A stretch of DNA of 64,000 nucleotides from Shinella sp. PSBB067 (GTDB lineage Bacteria > Pseudomonadota > Alphaproteobacteria > Rhizobiales > Rhizobiaceae): assembly GCF_016839145.1 (NCBI RefSeq), contig NZ_CP069303.1, positions 1,736,001 to 1,800,000 on the forward strand. Reading direction: 5' to 3'. The notes under the pieces are model-generated. The model saw only the letters and a list, made by a program, of their open reading frames with translations, did no database searches and was not told the DNA's origin. Shown in pieces: positions 1 through 9,400 of the stretch (the first letter of the stretch is position 1; each line of letters starts with the position of its first letter). A program made the position numbers and the translations under genes.

Positions 1-710
1 GCGCGGGCGGCCGCCCTGCCCTTCGCCAGCCATGCGCCGGCGGCGATGAAGAGGATCGACAGGCGCGCGGCCGGCCAGTTGGCGAGGTCGTCGAGCCGGG
101 CGGAGGCCCAGCCGAAATCGAGATATTTTGCGTTCTTGTGGCCGATCATCGAGTCGGCCGTGTTCAGCATCTTGTAGGCGAAAAGACCCGGCAGGCCGAA
201 GAGCGCATACCAGAATGCCGGGGCGACGACGCCGTCGGAGAAGTTCTCGGCAAGGCTCTCGATGCCGGCACGGCAGACGGCCGGCTCGTCCAGCGTTGCC
301 GGATCGCGCCCGACGATCATCGACACGGCCTGCCGCCCGCCCTCGATGCCGCCCTCCTTAAGGCCTGCCGAGACGGCGCGCACATGATCGTGGAGGCTCT
401 TCTGCGCGAGGAAGACGGCGACGACGACGACCTCGACCGCCGCGCCCGCCAGGCCGAGCGGCGCAAGAAGCCGATGCAGGACGAAGCCGAGGAAAACGCT
501 GGCGGCGAGCAGCACGGCGATGCCGGCCGCGCCGTTGAAGCGGCGGGTCTGGGCGGAAAGGCGCTTGCCGTTGAACAGCCTGTCCATCGCGCCGATCGCC
601 CGGCCGAACAGCACGACCGGATGGGCCACGCGCCGCCAGAGCCAGTCCGGATCGCCGACAAGGCGGTCCAGCACCAGTGCAAGGAACAGGATCGAAAGCG
701 TCTGCGTCAT
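1..710 (-). CDS. cobD: Adenosylcobinamide-phosphate synthase CobD/CbiB (3' end outside window)
   Basis: Inner-membrane enzyme that joins the aminopropanol (phosphate) arm to adenosylcobyric acid. The frame opens with ATG at 710 and runs off the left edge without a stop, so about 236 N-terminal residues are visible. They show the family's hydrophobic N-terminus (LFLALVLDRLVGDPDWLW), the GRAIGAMD motif and a conserved block around residues 150-205 (ESLAENFSDGVVAPAFWY, then KMLNTADSMIGHKN). Its start overlaps the cobC stop in an ATGA arrangement, so it is the last visible gene of the cobE-cobA-cobB-cobC-cobD unit. Family assignment is secure; only the C-terminus is unseen. Confidence 0.93.
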   Translation of the reverse strand, partial: MTQTLSILFLALVLDRLVGDPDWLWRRVAHPVVLFGRAIGAMDRLFNGKRLSAQTRRFNGAAGIAVLLAASVFLGFVLHRLLAPLGLAGAAVEVVVVAVFLAQKSLHDHVRAVSAGLKEGGIEGGRQAVSMIVGRDPATLDEPAVCRAGIESLAENFSDGVVAPAFWYALFGLPGLFAYKMLNTADSMIGHKNAKYLDFGWASARLDDLANWPAARLSILFIAAGAWLAKGRAAAR

Positions 711-1714
711 CGGCCCATCACATCCGCCAGCGCCGCGGCAAGCCGGCCATCCGCAGCCGCATCCGGCGCGAGGCCGAACCGCAGCCAGCGGGGATTATAG
801 TCGAAAGGCCGCACCAGCATATGGTGACGGCAGAGGCCTTCATGGATGGCGGCGGCCTCGGCATGCTCGACCAGCGAAAAGAGACCGGTGCCGCCGACGA
901 CGACAAGCCCCGCACCGGCAAGCGCCTTGTCGAGCGCCGCCTTGCGTCCGGCGATGGCACGGCGGATGGCGGCGGTGTCGGAAGCCATGAGCGTCGCGGC
1001 GATCGCCAGGGCCGGCCCCGATACGGCCCAGGGGCCGAGCCCGTCCTCGATGCGATCCAGAACCGCCGCCTCGCCGATGACGAAGCCGAGGCGCAGGCCC
1101 GCAAGGCCGAAGAACTTGCCGAAGGAACGCAAGACGAGGAGGCCGGGCAGGTTACCCGCCAGCGGCGCGAGGCAATCCTCCGGGCGCATGTCGCCGAAGG
1201 CCTCGTCGACGACGAGGAGACCGCCCTTCGCGGCAACGCGCGCATGAAGATCGAGGAGCCTGTCGCGTGGGAAAAGCCGGCCGTCCGGGTTGTTCGGATT
1301 GACGACGACGACGATGCCGTGCGCTTCGCTCACGGCATCGAGGCCGGCGACGCGATCCAGCGCCACGCCGGCATTGGCGAGCACACGGGCATATTCGCCA
1401 TAGGTCGGCGAGAGCACGGCGGCGCGGCGGCCGGAGGAAACGAGGCGCGGCAGGAGCTGGATGACCGACTGCGTGCCGGGCACGGGAAGCGGCAGGGCAT
1501 CCGGCGTTCCGTAATAGTGCCGGGCGGCGGCGCGGGCCGCATCCTGGCGGTGGCGATCCGGCAGGCGGTGCCAGGCGGCAACGTCCACGTCGGGAACGGC
1601 GACCGGATTGGGATTGATGCCGGTGGAAAGGTCCAGCCAGTCCTCCGGCCGGCCGCCATAACGTGCGGCGGCGGCGGCGATGCCGCCGCCATGGACGATG
1701 CGCGACGCGCTCAT
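707..1714 (-). CDS. cobC: L-threonine-O-3-phosphate decarboxylase CobC (PLP fold type I)
   Basis: Makes the (R)-1-amino-2-propanol phosphate linker of cobalamin. The 335-residue protein has the aminotransferase class I/II fold: N-terminal HGG and DLSTGINPNP, then VVNPNNPDGR, the VVDEAFGD aspartate motif, and SFGKFFGLAGLRLG with the PLP lysine. Length is normal for CobC. ATG at 1714 overlaps the cobB stop by 4 bases and its own stop overlaps cobD by 4 bases, indicating translational coupling. A histidinol-phosphate aminotransferase-like role is possible by fold, but the N-terminal signature and the cob context favour CobC. Confidence 0.93.
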   Translation of the reverse strand: MSASRIVHGGGIAAAAARYGGRPEDWLDLSTGINPNPVAVPDVDVAAWHRLPDRHRQDAARAAARHYYGTPDALPLPVPGTQSVIQLLPRLVSSGRRAAVLSPTYGEYARVLANAGVALDRVAGLDAVSEAHGIVVVVNPNNPDGRLFPRDRLLDLHARVAAKGGLLVVDEAFGDMRPEDCLAPLAGNLPGLLVLRSFGKFFGLAGLRLGFVIGEAAVLDRIEDGLGPWAVSGPALAIAATLMASDTAAIRRAIAGRKAALDKALAGAGLVVVGGTGLFSLVEHAEAAAIHEGLCRHHMLVRPFDYNPRWLRFGLAPDAAADGRLAAALADVMGR

Positions 1715-3018
1715 GCCGCCTCCGGCGCGAGGTCGATCACGTGCATGTAGGAGCCGCAGACAGCGCCGCGCCGAAGGCCGGCCTCCCCGAGGTTTTCACC
1801 CATGGCGTCCGTCACGGCGAAGAGGCGTTCCGCCGCCCCTTCCCGAACGACGGTGGAATAATGGAACTCGTGCGCCGTCATCGGCGCGGCAAAGCCCGAG
1901 CCCGCCAGCGGCGTGACCCGGCGGTAGCCGAGATGGCGCCGCCGCTCGGCAAAGCTGGTGACGAGCGGCAGGAGGCCGAGCATGGCATGGCGCGTTCCGT
2001 CCGACGCGATCAGCGCTTCCCCAAGGGTCATGTAGCCTCCGCATTCGCCATAGATGCGCGCGCCCCGGCGCGCCGCCTCCAGCATGCCTTGGCGGAAACG
2101 GCCGGCATTGGCAAGGGTGGCGGCGTGGAGCTCCGGATAGCCGCCGGGAAGATAGACGGCATCGGCATCGCCGGCCGGCGCGGCATCGGCGAGCGGCGAG
2201 AAGAAGGAGAGGCTCGCGCCCGCTTTCTGCCAGCCGAGCAGCAGGTGCTGGTAGCTGAAGGCGAAGGCCCTGTCCGCCGCGATGGCGATACGCTGGCCGA
2301 GCGGCGGCAGATGCGGGACGGCGGCGGCCGGTGGAAGGACGGCGCGGCCGGCGGCGACGGCGGCGAGACGGTCGAGATCGCAGCAGCGCGAGACGACCCC
2401 GGCCGCATGGGTGATGAAGGTTTCGAGCGCGCCATGCTCGCCGGCCTGCACGAGGCCGAGGTGCCGCTCCGGCAGGGCAAGCGCCGGATCGCTGTACAAT
2501 ACGCCGAAAATCGCGATGCCGGCCGCCTCCAGCGCGCCGCGCAACATGGCCTCGTGCCTGGTGCTGCCGACCTTGTTGAGGATGACGCCGGCAACATGCA
2601 CGTCGGCGCGATAATCCCTGTAGCCCTTCGCCAGCGCAGCGACCGACTGGGACATGCGGCTGCAATCGACGACGAGCACGACAGGCAGGCCGAGCGTCGC
2701 GGCCAGATCGGCCGGCGCGCCGGTGCCGTCGGCGGCACCGTCGAAGAGGCCCATCATAGCCTCGATGAGCAGGAAATCCCCCTCGCCCGCCTGATGGGCG
2801 GCGTTGGCGCGGATGAGGTCCGGGCGCATTGCCCAGGGATCGTAGTTGAGGCAGGGCTTTCCGCTGGCGGCGGCGTGGAAGGCCGGGTCGATGTAGTCAG
2901 GGCCGGCCTTGCCGGAGACGAGGCGCATGCCCGCATCGGCGAACGCCCGGGCAAGGCCCAGCGTCACCGTCGTCTTGCCGGAGCCGGACGCGGGGGCGGC
3001 GACGAGCAGTCCGCTCAT
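1711..3018 (-). CDS. cobB: Hydrogenobyrinic/cobyrinic acid a,c-diamide synthase CobB
   Basis: Glutamine- and ATP-dependent amidation of the a and c side chains of the corrin ring. The 435-residue protein has an N-terminal dethiobiotin-synthetase-like ATPase (APASGSGKTTVTLGLARAF, residues about 8-26) and a C-terminal type-1 glutaminase domain with the nucleophile Cys326 in GECGGYM and a late HEFHYS motif. ATG at 3018 overlaps the cobA stop by 4 bases. In an aerobic pathway the substrate would be hydrogenobyrinic acid; CobN in the same window supports the aerobic route. Confidence 0.95.
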   Translation of the reverse strand: MSGLLVAAPASGSGKTTVTLGLARAFADAGMRLVSGKAGPDYIDPAFHAAASGKPCLNYDPWAMRPDLIRANAAHQAGEGDFLLIEAMMGLFDGAADGTGAPADLAATLGLPVVLVVDCSRMSQSVAALAKGYRDYRADVHVAGVILNKVGSTRHEAMLRGALEAAGIAIFGVLYSDPALALPERHLGLVQAGEHGALETFITHAAGVVSRCCDLDRLAAVAAGRAVLPPAAAVPHLPPLGQRIAIAADRAFAFSYQHLLLGWQKAGASLSFFSPLADAAPAGDADAVYLPGGYPELHAATLANAGRFRQGMLEAARRGARIYGECGGYMTLGEALIASDGTRHAMLGLLPLVTSFAERRRHLGYRRVTPLAGSGFAAPMTAHEFHYSTVVREGAAERLFAVTDAMGENLGEAGLRRGAVCGSYMHVIDLAPEAA

Positions 3019-3856
3019 GCCGGATCCTTCATCTCGCGCGAGCCGAACGGATCGGGCGCAAGCCTGCGGCCTTGCGTCAGCGCGCCGATCCAGTCGAGCG
3101 AGGGACGAAGGCGCACGACCTCGCCGACGACGACGATGGCGGGCGGCTCGATGCCGGCGGCCGCGACATCGGCCTCGGCGCGGGCGAGCGTCGTTTCCAG
3201 CACGGTCTGATCGGGCGTGGCGGCATTGCAGACGAAGGCGACCGGCTCGTCCGGCGAGCGACCGCCGGCGACGAGGTTCGCGGCGATCTGGCCGATATGC
3301 TTCATCGCCATGTACATGACGATGACGGGCGAGCCCTTAGCAATGCCCTCCCAGTTGATGCGATCCGGCACGAGGCCGGAGGAATCGTGGCCGGTCAGGA
3401 AGGTGACGGCGTGGTTGACCTCGCGATGCGTCACCGGGATGCCGGCATAGGCAAGCCCGCCGATGCCGGCGGTGATGCCCGGCACGATGCGGAAGGGAAT
3501 GCCGTGCTCGACCAGCGTCAGCGCCTCTTCCCCGCCCCGCCCGAAGACGAAGGGATCGCCGCCCTTGAGGCGCAGCACGCGCTGGCCGGCGCGGGCGAGC
3601 TCGACGAGCCTGAGCGAGATGTCGCGCTGCCGGTGCGAGGGCTTGCCGCCGCGCTTTCCGGCGAACTCCAGCACGGCGCCGGGCCGGGCGAGCGAGAGGC
3701 ACTCGGCATTGACCAGCGCGTCATGCACGATGATATCGGCCTGCTGCAGCGCATTTGCGGCATGCAGCGTCAGGAGGCCAGGATCGCCCGGCCCGGCGCC
3801 GACGAGCCAGACGCTGCCTTTTTCCATCGGCGCAAGGGCGGAGAACAGGGCGTGCA

Positions 3857-3857
<1 letters not shown>
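3015..3857 (-). CDS. cobA: Uroporphyrinogen-III C-methyltransferase CobA (SUMT)
   Basis: SAM-dependent methylation of uroporphyrinogen III at C2 and C7 to precorrin-2, the entry step to the corrin ring. The 280-residue protein shows the SUMT signatures: VGAGPGDPGLLTLHA near residue 20, LRLKGGDPFVFGRGGEE near 100, GIPVTHR and TGHD. No CysG dehydrogenase domain is attached, so this is a stand-alone SUMT. It shares one base with cobE (stop/start TGATG type) and overlaps cobB by 4 bases. Confidence 0.95.
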
Positions 3858-4351
<494 letters not shown>

Positions 4352-4480
4352 GGCGGTCTCTCGCAAAAATTCCACGCGAAAGGGCCCGGCCTTGCCGTTT
4401 CCGACGGTTCCGGATGAGGCCCCTCTGGGTCGGCCGCACCGGACACCGCTCGGCCCGCTCGGGGCACCGTCGCTTCCCCT

Positions 4481-4509
4481 TTAGTACCGGAGGGGCAAAG
4501 GCCGGTCAA
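4481..4509 (-). promoter_or_regulatory. Putative sigma-70-type promoter of the cobE-A-B-C-D unit
   Basis: On the minus strand TTGACC and TACTAA are separated by exactly 17 bases, about 130 bases upstream of the cobE start. It lies in the only gap before this leftward unit. No cobalamin riboswitch core could be found between it and cobE. Confidence 0.45.
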
Positions 4510-4627
4510 ACCGGTTTGCGGCATGCAGCGCGCCGGATGCGGCAAGCGCACCCCGCGGGCCTTGCTTTTGTCGCACAGTCTGACAGAAGAACGGCCAGTC
4601 CTTCCTCTCGCTCCTGCCGGGTCCGCC

Positions 4628-5413
4628 GTGGTCGATCTCGCCCTCCATCTTCTCGTCTTCCTGTTTTTCGCCGCGTTCCTCGCCGGTTTCATCGATTCCA
4701 TTGCCGGCGGCGGCGGCATGATCACCATTCCCGCCATGCTGCTCGCCGGCATTCCGCCGCTCGAAACGCTGGGCACCAACAAGCTGCAGTCGCTGTTCGG
4801 CTCGGGCTCGGCCACGCTCGCCTATGCGCGCGCCGGCCATGTGCGGCTCGGCGAGCAATTGCCGATGGCGGCGCTTTCGGCGCTGGGCGCGGTTTTCGGG
4901 GCCCTGCTCGCGACGGTGGTCCCGGGCGACGTGCTGAAGGTGATCCTGCCCTTCCTGCTGGTGGCGATCGCCGTCTATTTCGGGCTGAAGCCGAATATCG
5001 GCGACGTCGACAAGCACCGCCGCATGAGCGTCTTCCTCTTCACCGTCACGGTCGTGCCGGCAATCGGCTTCTATGACGGCGTCTTCGGACCCGGCACCGG
5101 CTCGTTCTTCATGCTGGCCTTCGTCACGCTTGCCGGCTTCGGCGTGCTGAAGGCGACGGCACACACGAAGCTCCTCAACTTCGGCTCCAATGTCGGCGCC
5201 TTCGTGGTCTTCCTCCTTTACGGCGTCGTCCTGTGGAAGGTCGGGCTCGTCATGGGCGCTGGACAGTTCCTCGGCGCCCAGGCGGGCTCGCGCGTGGCGA
5301 TGAAGAACGGCGCGAGGATCATCAAGCCGCTCCTCGTCGTCACCTCGATCGCCCTCGCCATCCGCCTGATGGCCGATCCCGGCCATCCGATAAGGGTGTG
5401 GCTCGGCTGGTAG
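4628..5413 (+). CDS. TSUP-family (TauE/SafE) membrane permease
   Basis: Predicted inner-membrane anion or organosulfur permease of the TauE/SafE family, about 261 residues from GTG 4628. The open frame extends upstream to 4523, but the extra residues are hydrophilic and unlike the family. The protein begins LALHLLVFLFFAAFLAGFID and carries SIAGGGGMITIPAML followed by LGTNKLQSLFGSGSA, then an internal repeat GFYDGVFGPGTGSF, with about seven or eight hydrophobic segments. It runs opposite to the cob genes on both sides and splits them into two units. Substrate is unknown. Confidence 0.85.
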   Translation: MVDLALHLLVFLFFAAFLAGFIDSIAGGGGMITIPAMLLAGIPPLETLGTNKLQSLFGSGSATLAYARAGHVRLGEQLPMAALSALGAVFGALLATVVPGDVLKVILPFLLVAIAVYFGLKPNIGDVDKHRRMSVFLFTVTVVPAIGFYDGVFGPGTGSFFMLAFVTLAGFGVLKATAHTKLLNFGSNVGAFVVFLLYGVVLWKVGLVMGAGQFLGAQAGSRVAMKNGARIIKPLLVVTSIALAIRLMADPGHPIRVWLGW

Positions 5414-5452
5414 GGCCGCACCGGGCAAAGGAACATGAGGACAAGGCCGCCG

Positions 5453-6094
5453 TCAGTATTCGACGCCCTGCTGTGCCTTGATGCCCGAGCGGAACGGATG
5501 CTTCAGAAGCTCCATCTCGGTCGCGAGGTCGGCGATCTCGATCAGCTCTTCCTTGGCGTTGCGGCCGGTCAGCACGACGTGGGTCATGTAGGGCTTCTCG
5601 GTCTTGAGGAACGCGATGACCTCGTTGACGTCGATATAGTCGTAGCGCAACGCGATGTTGATCTCGTCGAGCAGCACCATGGAATTGCGCTCGTCGCGGA
5701 TGAGTTCCTTCGCCTTCTCCCAGGCCTTCTCAGCCATCGCCACGTCGCGGGCGCGATCCTGCGTTTCCCAGGTGAAGCCCTCGCCGAGCGTGAAGAACTG
5801 GCAGAGATTAGAGAAATGCGTCTCGATGAGATCGCGCTCGCCGGTCACCATGGCGCCCTTGATGAACTGCACCACGGCGCAGGGCTTTCCATGCGCGATA
5901 TGGCGGAAGATCATGCCGAAGCCGGCGGTCGACTTGCCCTTGCCCTTGCCGGTGTGGACGATGACGAGGCCCTTCTCGTCCGTCTTCGTCGCCATGATCT
6001 TCTCGCGCGCCTGCTTCTTCTTCGCCATCTTCTCCGAGTGGCGGGCAAGTTCGGCTTCGCTCATGCCGGCGGTTTCGTCCTGGTTGTCTGTCAT
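5453..6094 (-). CDS. cobO: Cob(I)yrinic acid a,c-diamide adenosyltransferase CobO
   Basis: Transfers the 5'-deoxyadenosyl group of ATP to the Co(I) corrinoid. The 213-residue protein has the P-loop VHTGKGKGKSTAGFG, the VQFIKGAMVTGE segment, LLDEINIALRYDYID and the family's C-terminal HPFRSGIKAQQGVEY. Length is typical of CobO/BtuR. The ATG at 6094 lies one base beyond the stop of the upstream GFA gene, so it is probably the last gene of the riboswitch-headed cbtB-to-cobO unit. Confidence 0.95.
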   Translation of the reverse strand: MTDNQDETAGMSEAELARHSEKMAKKKQAREKIMATKTDEKGLVIVHTGKGKGKSTAGFGMIFRHIAHGKPCAVVQFIKGAMVTGERDLIETHFSNLCQFFTLGEGFTWETQDRARDVAMAEKAWEKAKELIRDERNSMVLLDEINIALRYDYIDVNEVIAFLKTEKPYMTHVVLTGRNAKEELIEIADLATEMELLKHPFRSGIKAQQGVEY

Positions 6095-6095
6095 G

Positions 6096-6482
6096 TCAGT
6101 CTTCCCGTTTCGGCAGGTCGTCCTCGCAATGCAGCCAGGAAACCCGCTCGTTCCAAAAACCGTGCTGGGTGATTTCGACGCCCGTCGCATCGTCCAGCGA
6201 GGCGACATAGAGATCGACGATGCCGGGCCGCCTCTCGCTCTCGTAGCTCATCGGCGAGCCGCAATTGCCACAGAAGCCGCGCCGTACGCCCGGCGAGGAT
6301 GCATAGTGCCGCAGCGTTTCGCCTTTGAACGCCACATCGCCGGCCGCCACGCAGAAAAAGGTCGTGACCGGCGAAGACGTGGCGCGCCGGCAACTCTCGC
6401 AATGGCAGTGGCCCGTGCTGACGACAGCGCCGGAAATAGAAAATGTCATGGAACGGCAAAGGCAGCGGCCCGTAAGATCCAT
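6096..6482 (-). CDS. GFA-family (glutathione-dependent formaldehyde-activating-like) zinc protein
   Basis: Small protein of 128 residues with the Gfa/CENP-V zinc fold: CLC near residue 8, CHCESCRRATSS near 27 and CGNCGSP near 71. Together these supply the paired cysteines of the family. Functions in the family are varied and most members are uncharacterised; no corrin-pathway role is established. ATG at 6482 shares a base with the cobN stop (a GTG three bases upstream is an alternative), and the gene sits between cobN and cobO without spacing. Confidence 0.85.
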   Translation of the reverse strand: MDLTGRCLCRSMTFSISGAVVSTGHCHCESCRRATSSPVTTFFCVAAGDVAFKGETLRHYASSPGVRRGFCGNCGSPMSYESERRPGIVDLYVASLDDATGVEITQHGFWNERVSWLHCEDDLPKRED

Positions 6483-9400
6483 CACGACGCCCTCCTCTTT
6501 CCGAGCATGTCGAGCTCATAACGCGCCGAGTTGGAGCGCGGCGTCCACAGGCCGCGGTCTATCGCCTCGGCGAAGCGCGCCGCCATCTCGGCGAGCGCCG
6601 CCGGGTTCTTCCGCGCAAGGAAGTCGCGCACGCGCTGGTCAAGCACATAGGCCTGATAGGCGGCCTCGAAATGATGGTCCTTCACCGCGCCGGTGGTCGC
6701 GGCGAAGGCGAACATGAAATCGACCGTCGCGGCGATCTCGAAGGCACCCTTGTAGCCATGGCGCATGACGCCGTCGATCCACTTCGGATTGACGACGCGG
6801 GCGCGCACGACGCGGCCGATCTCGTCTTCCAGCGTGCGCACGACGGGCTTTTCCGGCCGCGACAAATCGTTGTGGTAGACGACGGGCTGCTTGCCGGAAA
6901 GGTGCTCGGCGGCCGCGGCCATGCCGCCCTCGAACTGGTAGTATTCGTCGCTGTCGAGCAGGTCGTGCTCGCGGCTGTCCTGGTTCTGGACCACCGCCTG
7001 GAGGCTCTTCATGCGCGCCTCCAGCCGCTCGCGCATCGGCACGCCATCGCCCACGCCGTCATAGGCATGGGCGCCCCAGGCGAGCCAGGCCTCGGCAAGG
7101 TCGCCGCGCTCGGTCCACAGGCCCTCGTCTATCATGGTCTGGAGACCCGCGCCGTAACCCCCGGATTTCGCGCCGAAGATGCGGAAACCCGCCTGCCGCG
7201 CCGCCTCGTCCTGCGAGGCGCCCCGGGCCGCCAGCACCGCCGCCTCGGCGCGCATGCGCGCGGCGATGGGGTTGTCGGCATCGTCCTCGTCGAGCGCCCC
7301 GATAGCGCGCACGGCGCGGTCGAAGAGCGCGATCTGCTCCGGGAAGGCATCGCGGAAGAAGCCGGAAATCCGGAGCGTCACGTCGACACGCGGATGGCGC
7401 AGCATGGCGGGGGGAATGATCTCGAAGCCGGTGACGCGGCGGGACGCCATGTCCCAGGTGGGCCTGACCCCGATCAGCGCCATGGCCTGCGCGATGTCGT
7501 CGCCGCCGGTGCGCATGTTGGAGGTGCCCCAGGCGGTGATGCCGAAGGAAGTCGGCCATTCGCCGTGGTCCTGCGCATAGCGTGTGACGATGAGCTCGGC
7601 GGATTTCCGGCCGAGTTCCCAGGCGGCGGGCGTCGGCACGGCGCGGCTGTCGACCGAATAGAAGTTGCGCCCCGTCGGCAGCACGTCCGGCCGCCCGCGC
7701 GTCGGCGCGCCGGAGGGGCCTGGTTCGATGAAGCGTCCGTCGAGCCCGCGCATGAGCGCCGAAATCTCTGCCGGGCCGCAGGCGGCGATTGCGGGGCGGA
7801 TGCTCGTATCGATGGCATCGAGCACGGCACGGGTGGCGTCCCAGCCCTCGGGGCAGGCCAGCGAGCCGTCCACCAGCCCGGCGGCGAGCAGCTCGATGCG
7901 CTCCACCGCGTCGCCCGTGCTGCGCCAGGGCGCATCGGAACGGGAAGCGAGAATTTGCGGGCGCGGGCCGCCCCACGGGTCAGAGGCGACGCAATCGAGC
8001 GGGTCGAAGGCAAAGCCATCCAGCCCATCCGCCGCGATCGCCCGCTGAAGGCTCGCCTCGCCGCCTTCGCCGAGGCCGCGAGGAACGCGCGCGAGCGCCA
8101 CCGTCAGGTCCGTGAGCAGCCGCCCTTCCGGCGAGACGCCGAAGACATGCAGGCCGTCACGGATCTGCATTTCCTTGAGGTCGCAGAGATAGGCGTCGAG
8201 CTTCTGGAGCGCCGCTTCCTCGCCGTCGGATTTCGCGATGCCGGCGTCGCGGTCGAGGCCGATGTCGCGCACCAGGTCGAGAATCTGCTTCGAGAGCAGC
8301 TTGATGCGGCGCGGATCGCCCCCGGAAGCCTCGTAATACTCGTCGACCAGCGCTTCGAGGTCCTTGAGGGGACCGTAGGTCTCGGCGCGCGTCAGCGGCG
8401 GGGTCAGGTGGTCGATGATGACGGCGGCGGAGCGGCGCTTGGCCTGCGTGCCCTCGCCGGGATCGTTGACGATGAAGGGATAGAGATGCGGCACGGGGCC
8501 GAGCACGGCCTCGGGATAGCAGGCTTCCGACAGCGCCAGCGCCTTGCCCGGCAGCCATTCGAGGTTGCCGTGCTTGCCCATGTGCACGATGGCGTGGGCG
8601 CCGTAGTGAAGGCGAAGGAAGGCATAGAAGGCGAGATAGCCGTGCGGCGGCACGAGGTCCGGCGAATGGTAGCTGTCCTTCGGATCGATATTGTAGCCGC
8701 GCGCCGGCTGGATGCCGACCAGCGTCGCGCCGAAGCGGGCGAGCGGCAGGGCGAAGATGTCGCCGGCAACAAAGGGATCGTCCTCCGGCGCGCCCCAGCG
8801 CGCCGTCATCTCCGCCTGAATCGACTTCGGAAGTGAAGAGAAGAAGGCCTTGTAATCGCTCAGCGAAAGCGCTTCGCGAATCTCGCGGCCGTCGCTTGCC
8901 GCATTGGTCGGGCCGGCCATGAGATGAGCGATCAGCGCATCGCCGTCCTCCGGCAGATCGGCGACCGCATAGCCCTCCGCCGCCATCGCGCGCAGCACCT
9001 CCATCGTGCCGGCCGGCGTATCGAGGCCGACGCCGTTGCCGAGGCGGCCGTCGCGGTTTGGATAGTTCGCCATGACGAGGGCGATGCGGCGCTCGGCCGG
9101 CCTGGCCCGCCGCAGCCGCGCCCAGCCGGCGGCGAGCTTCGCGACGAAGCGGATGCGGTCCTCCGCCGGATCGAGGCTGACGATATTGGTCTCGACCCGC
9201 TCGTCGTAGCGCGCCGCAGCCTTGAAGGAGACGGCGCGGGAGAGCACGCGCCCGTCGACCTCCGGCAGCGAGACGTTCATGCCGAGGTCGCGCGCCGTCA
9301 GCCCCTGCCCCGACGCCTCCCAGGCCTCGCGCGAGGAGCCGGAGAAAATGACCTGCAGCACCGGTGAACCGGTCTCGTCGAGCACCGTCGGCTTGCGGCC

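Noticed and set aside
677..1750. 357-codon open frame on the plus strand over cobC
   Set aside because: High GC content gives long shadow frames. The translation lacks family motifs, and the minus-strand cobC shows all its signatures.
4376..4620. Possible second cobalamin riboswitch upstream of cobE
   Set aside because: GGTGCC-like and GGGAAG-like words occur on the minus strand, but the B12 box (GCCACTG) and the CCTGCC end are missing, so the core could not be assembled.
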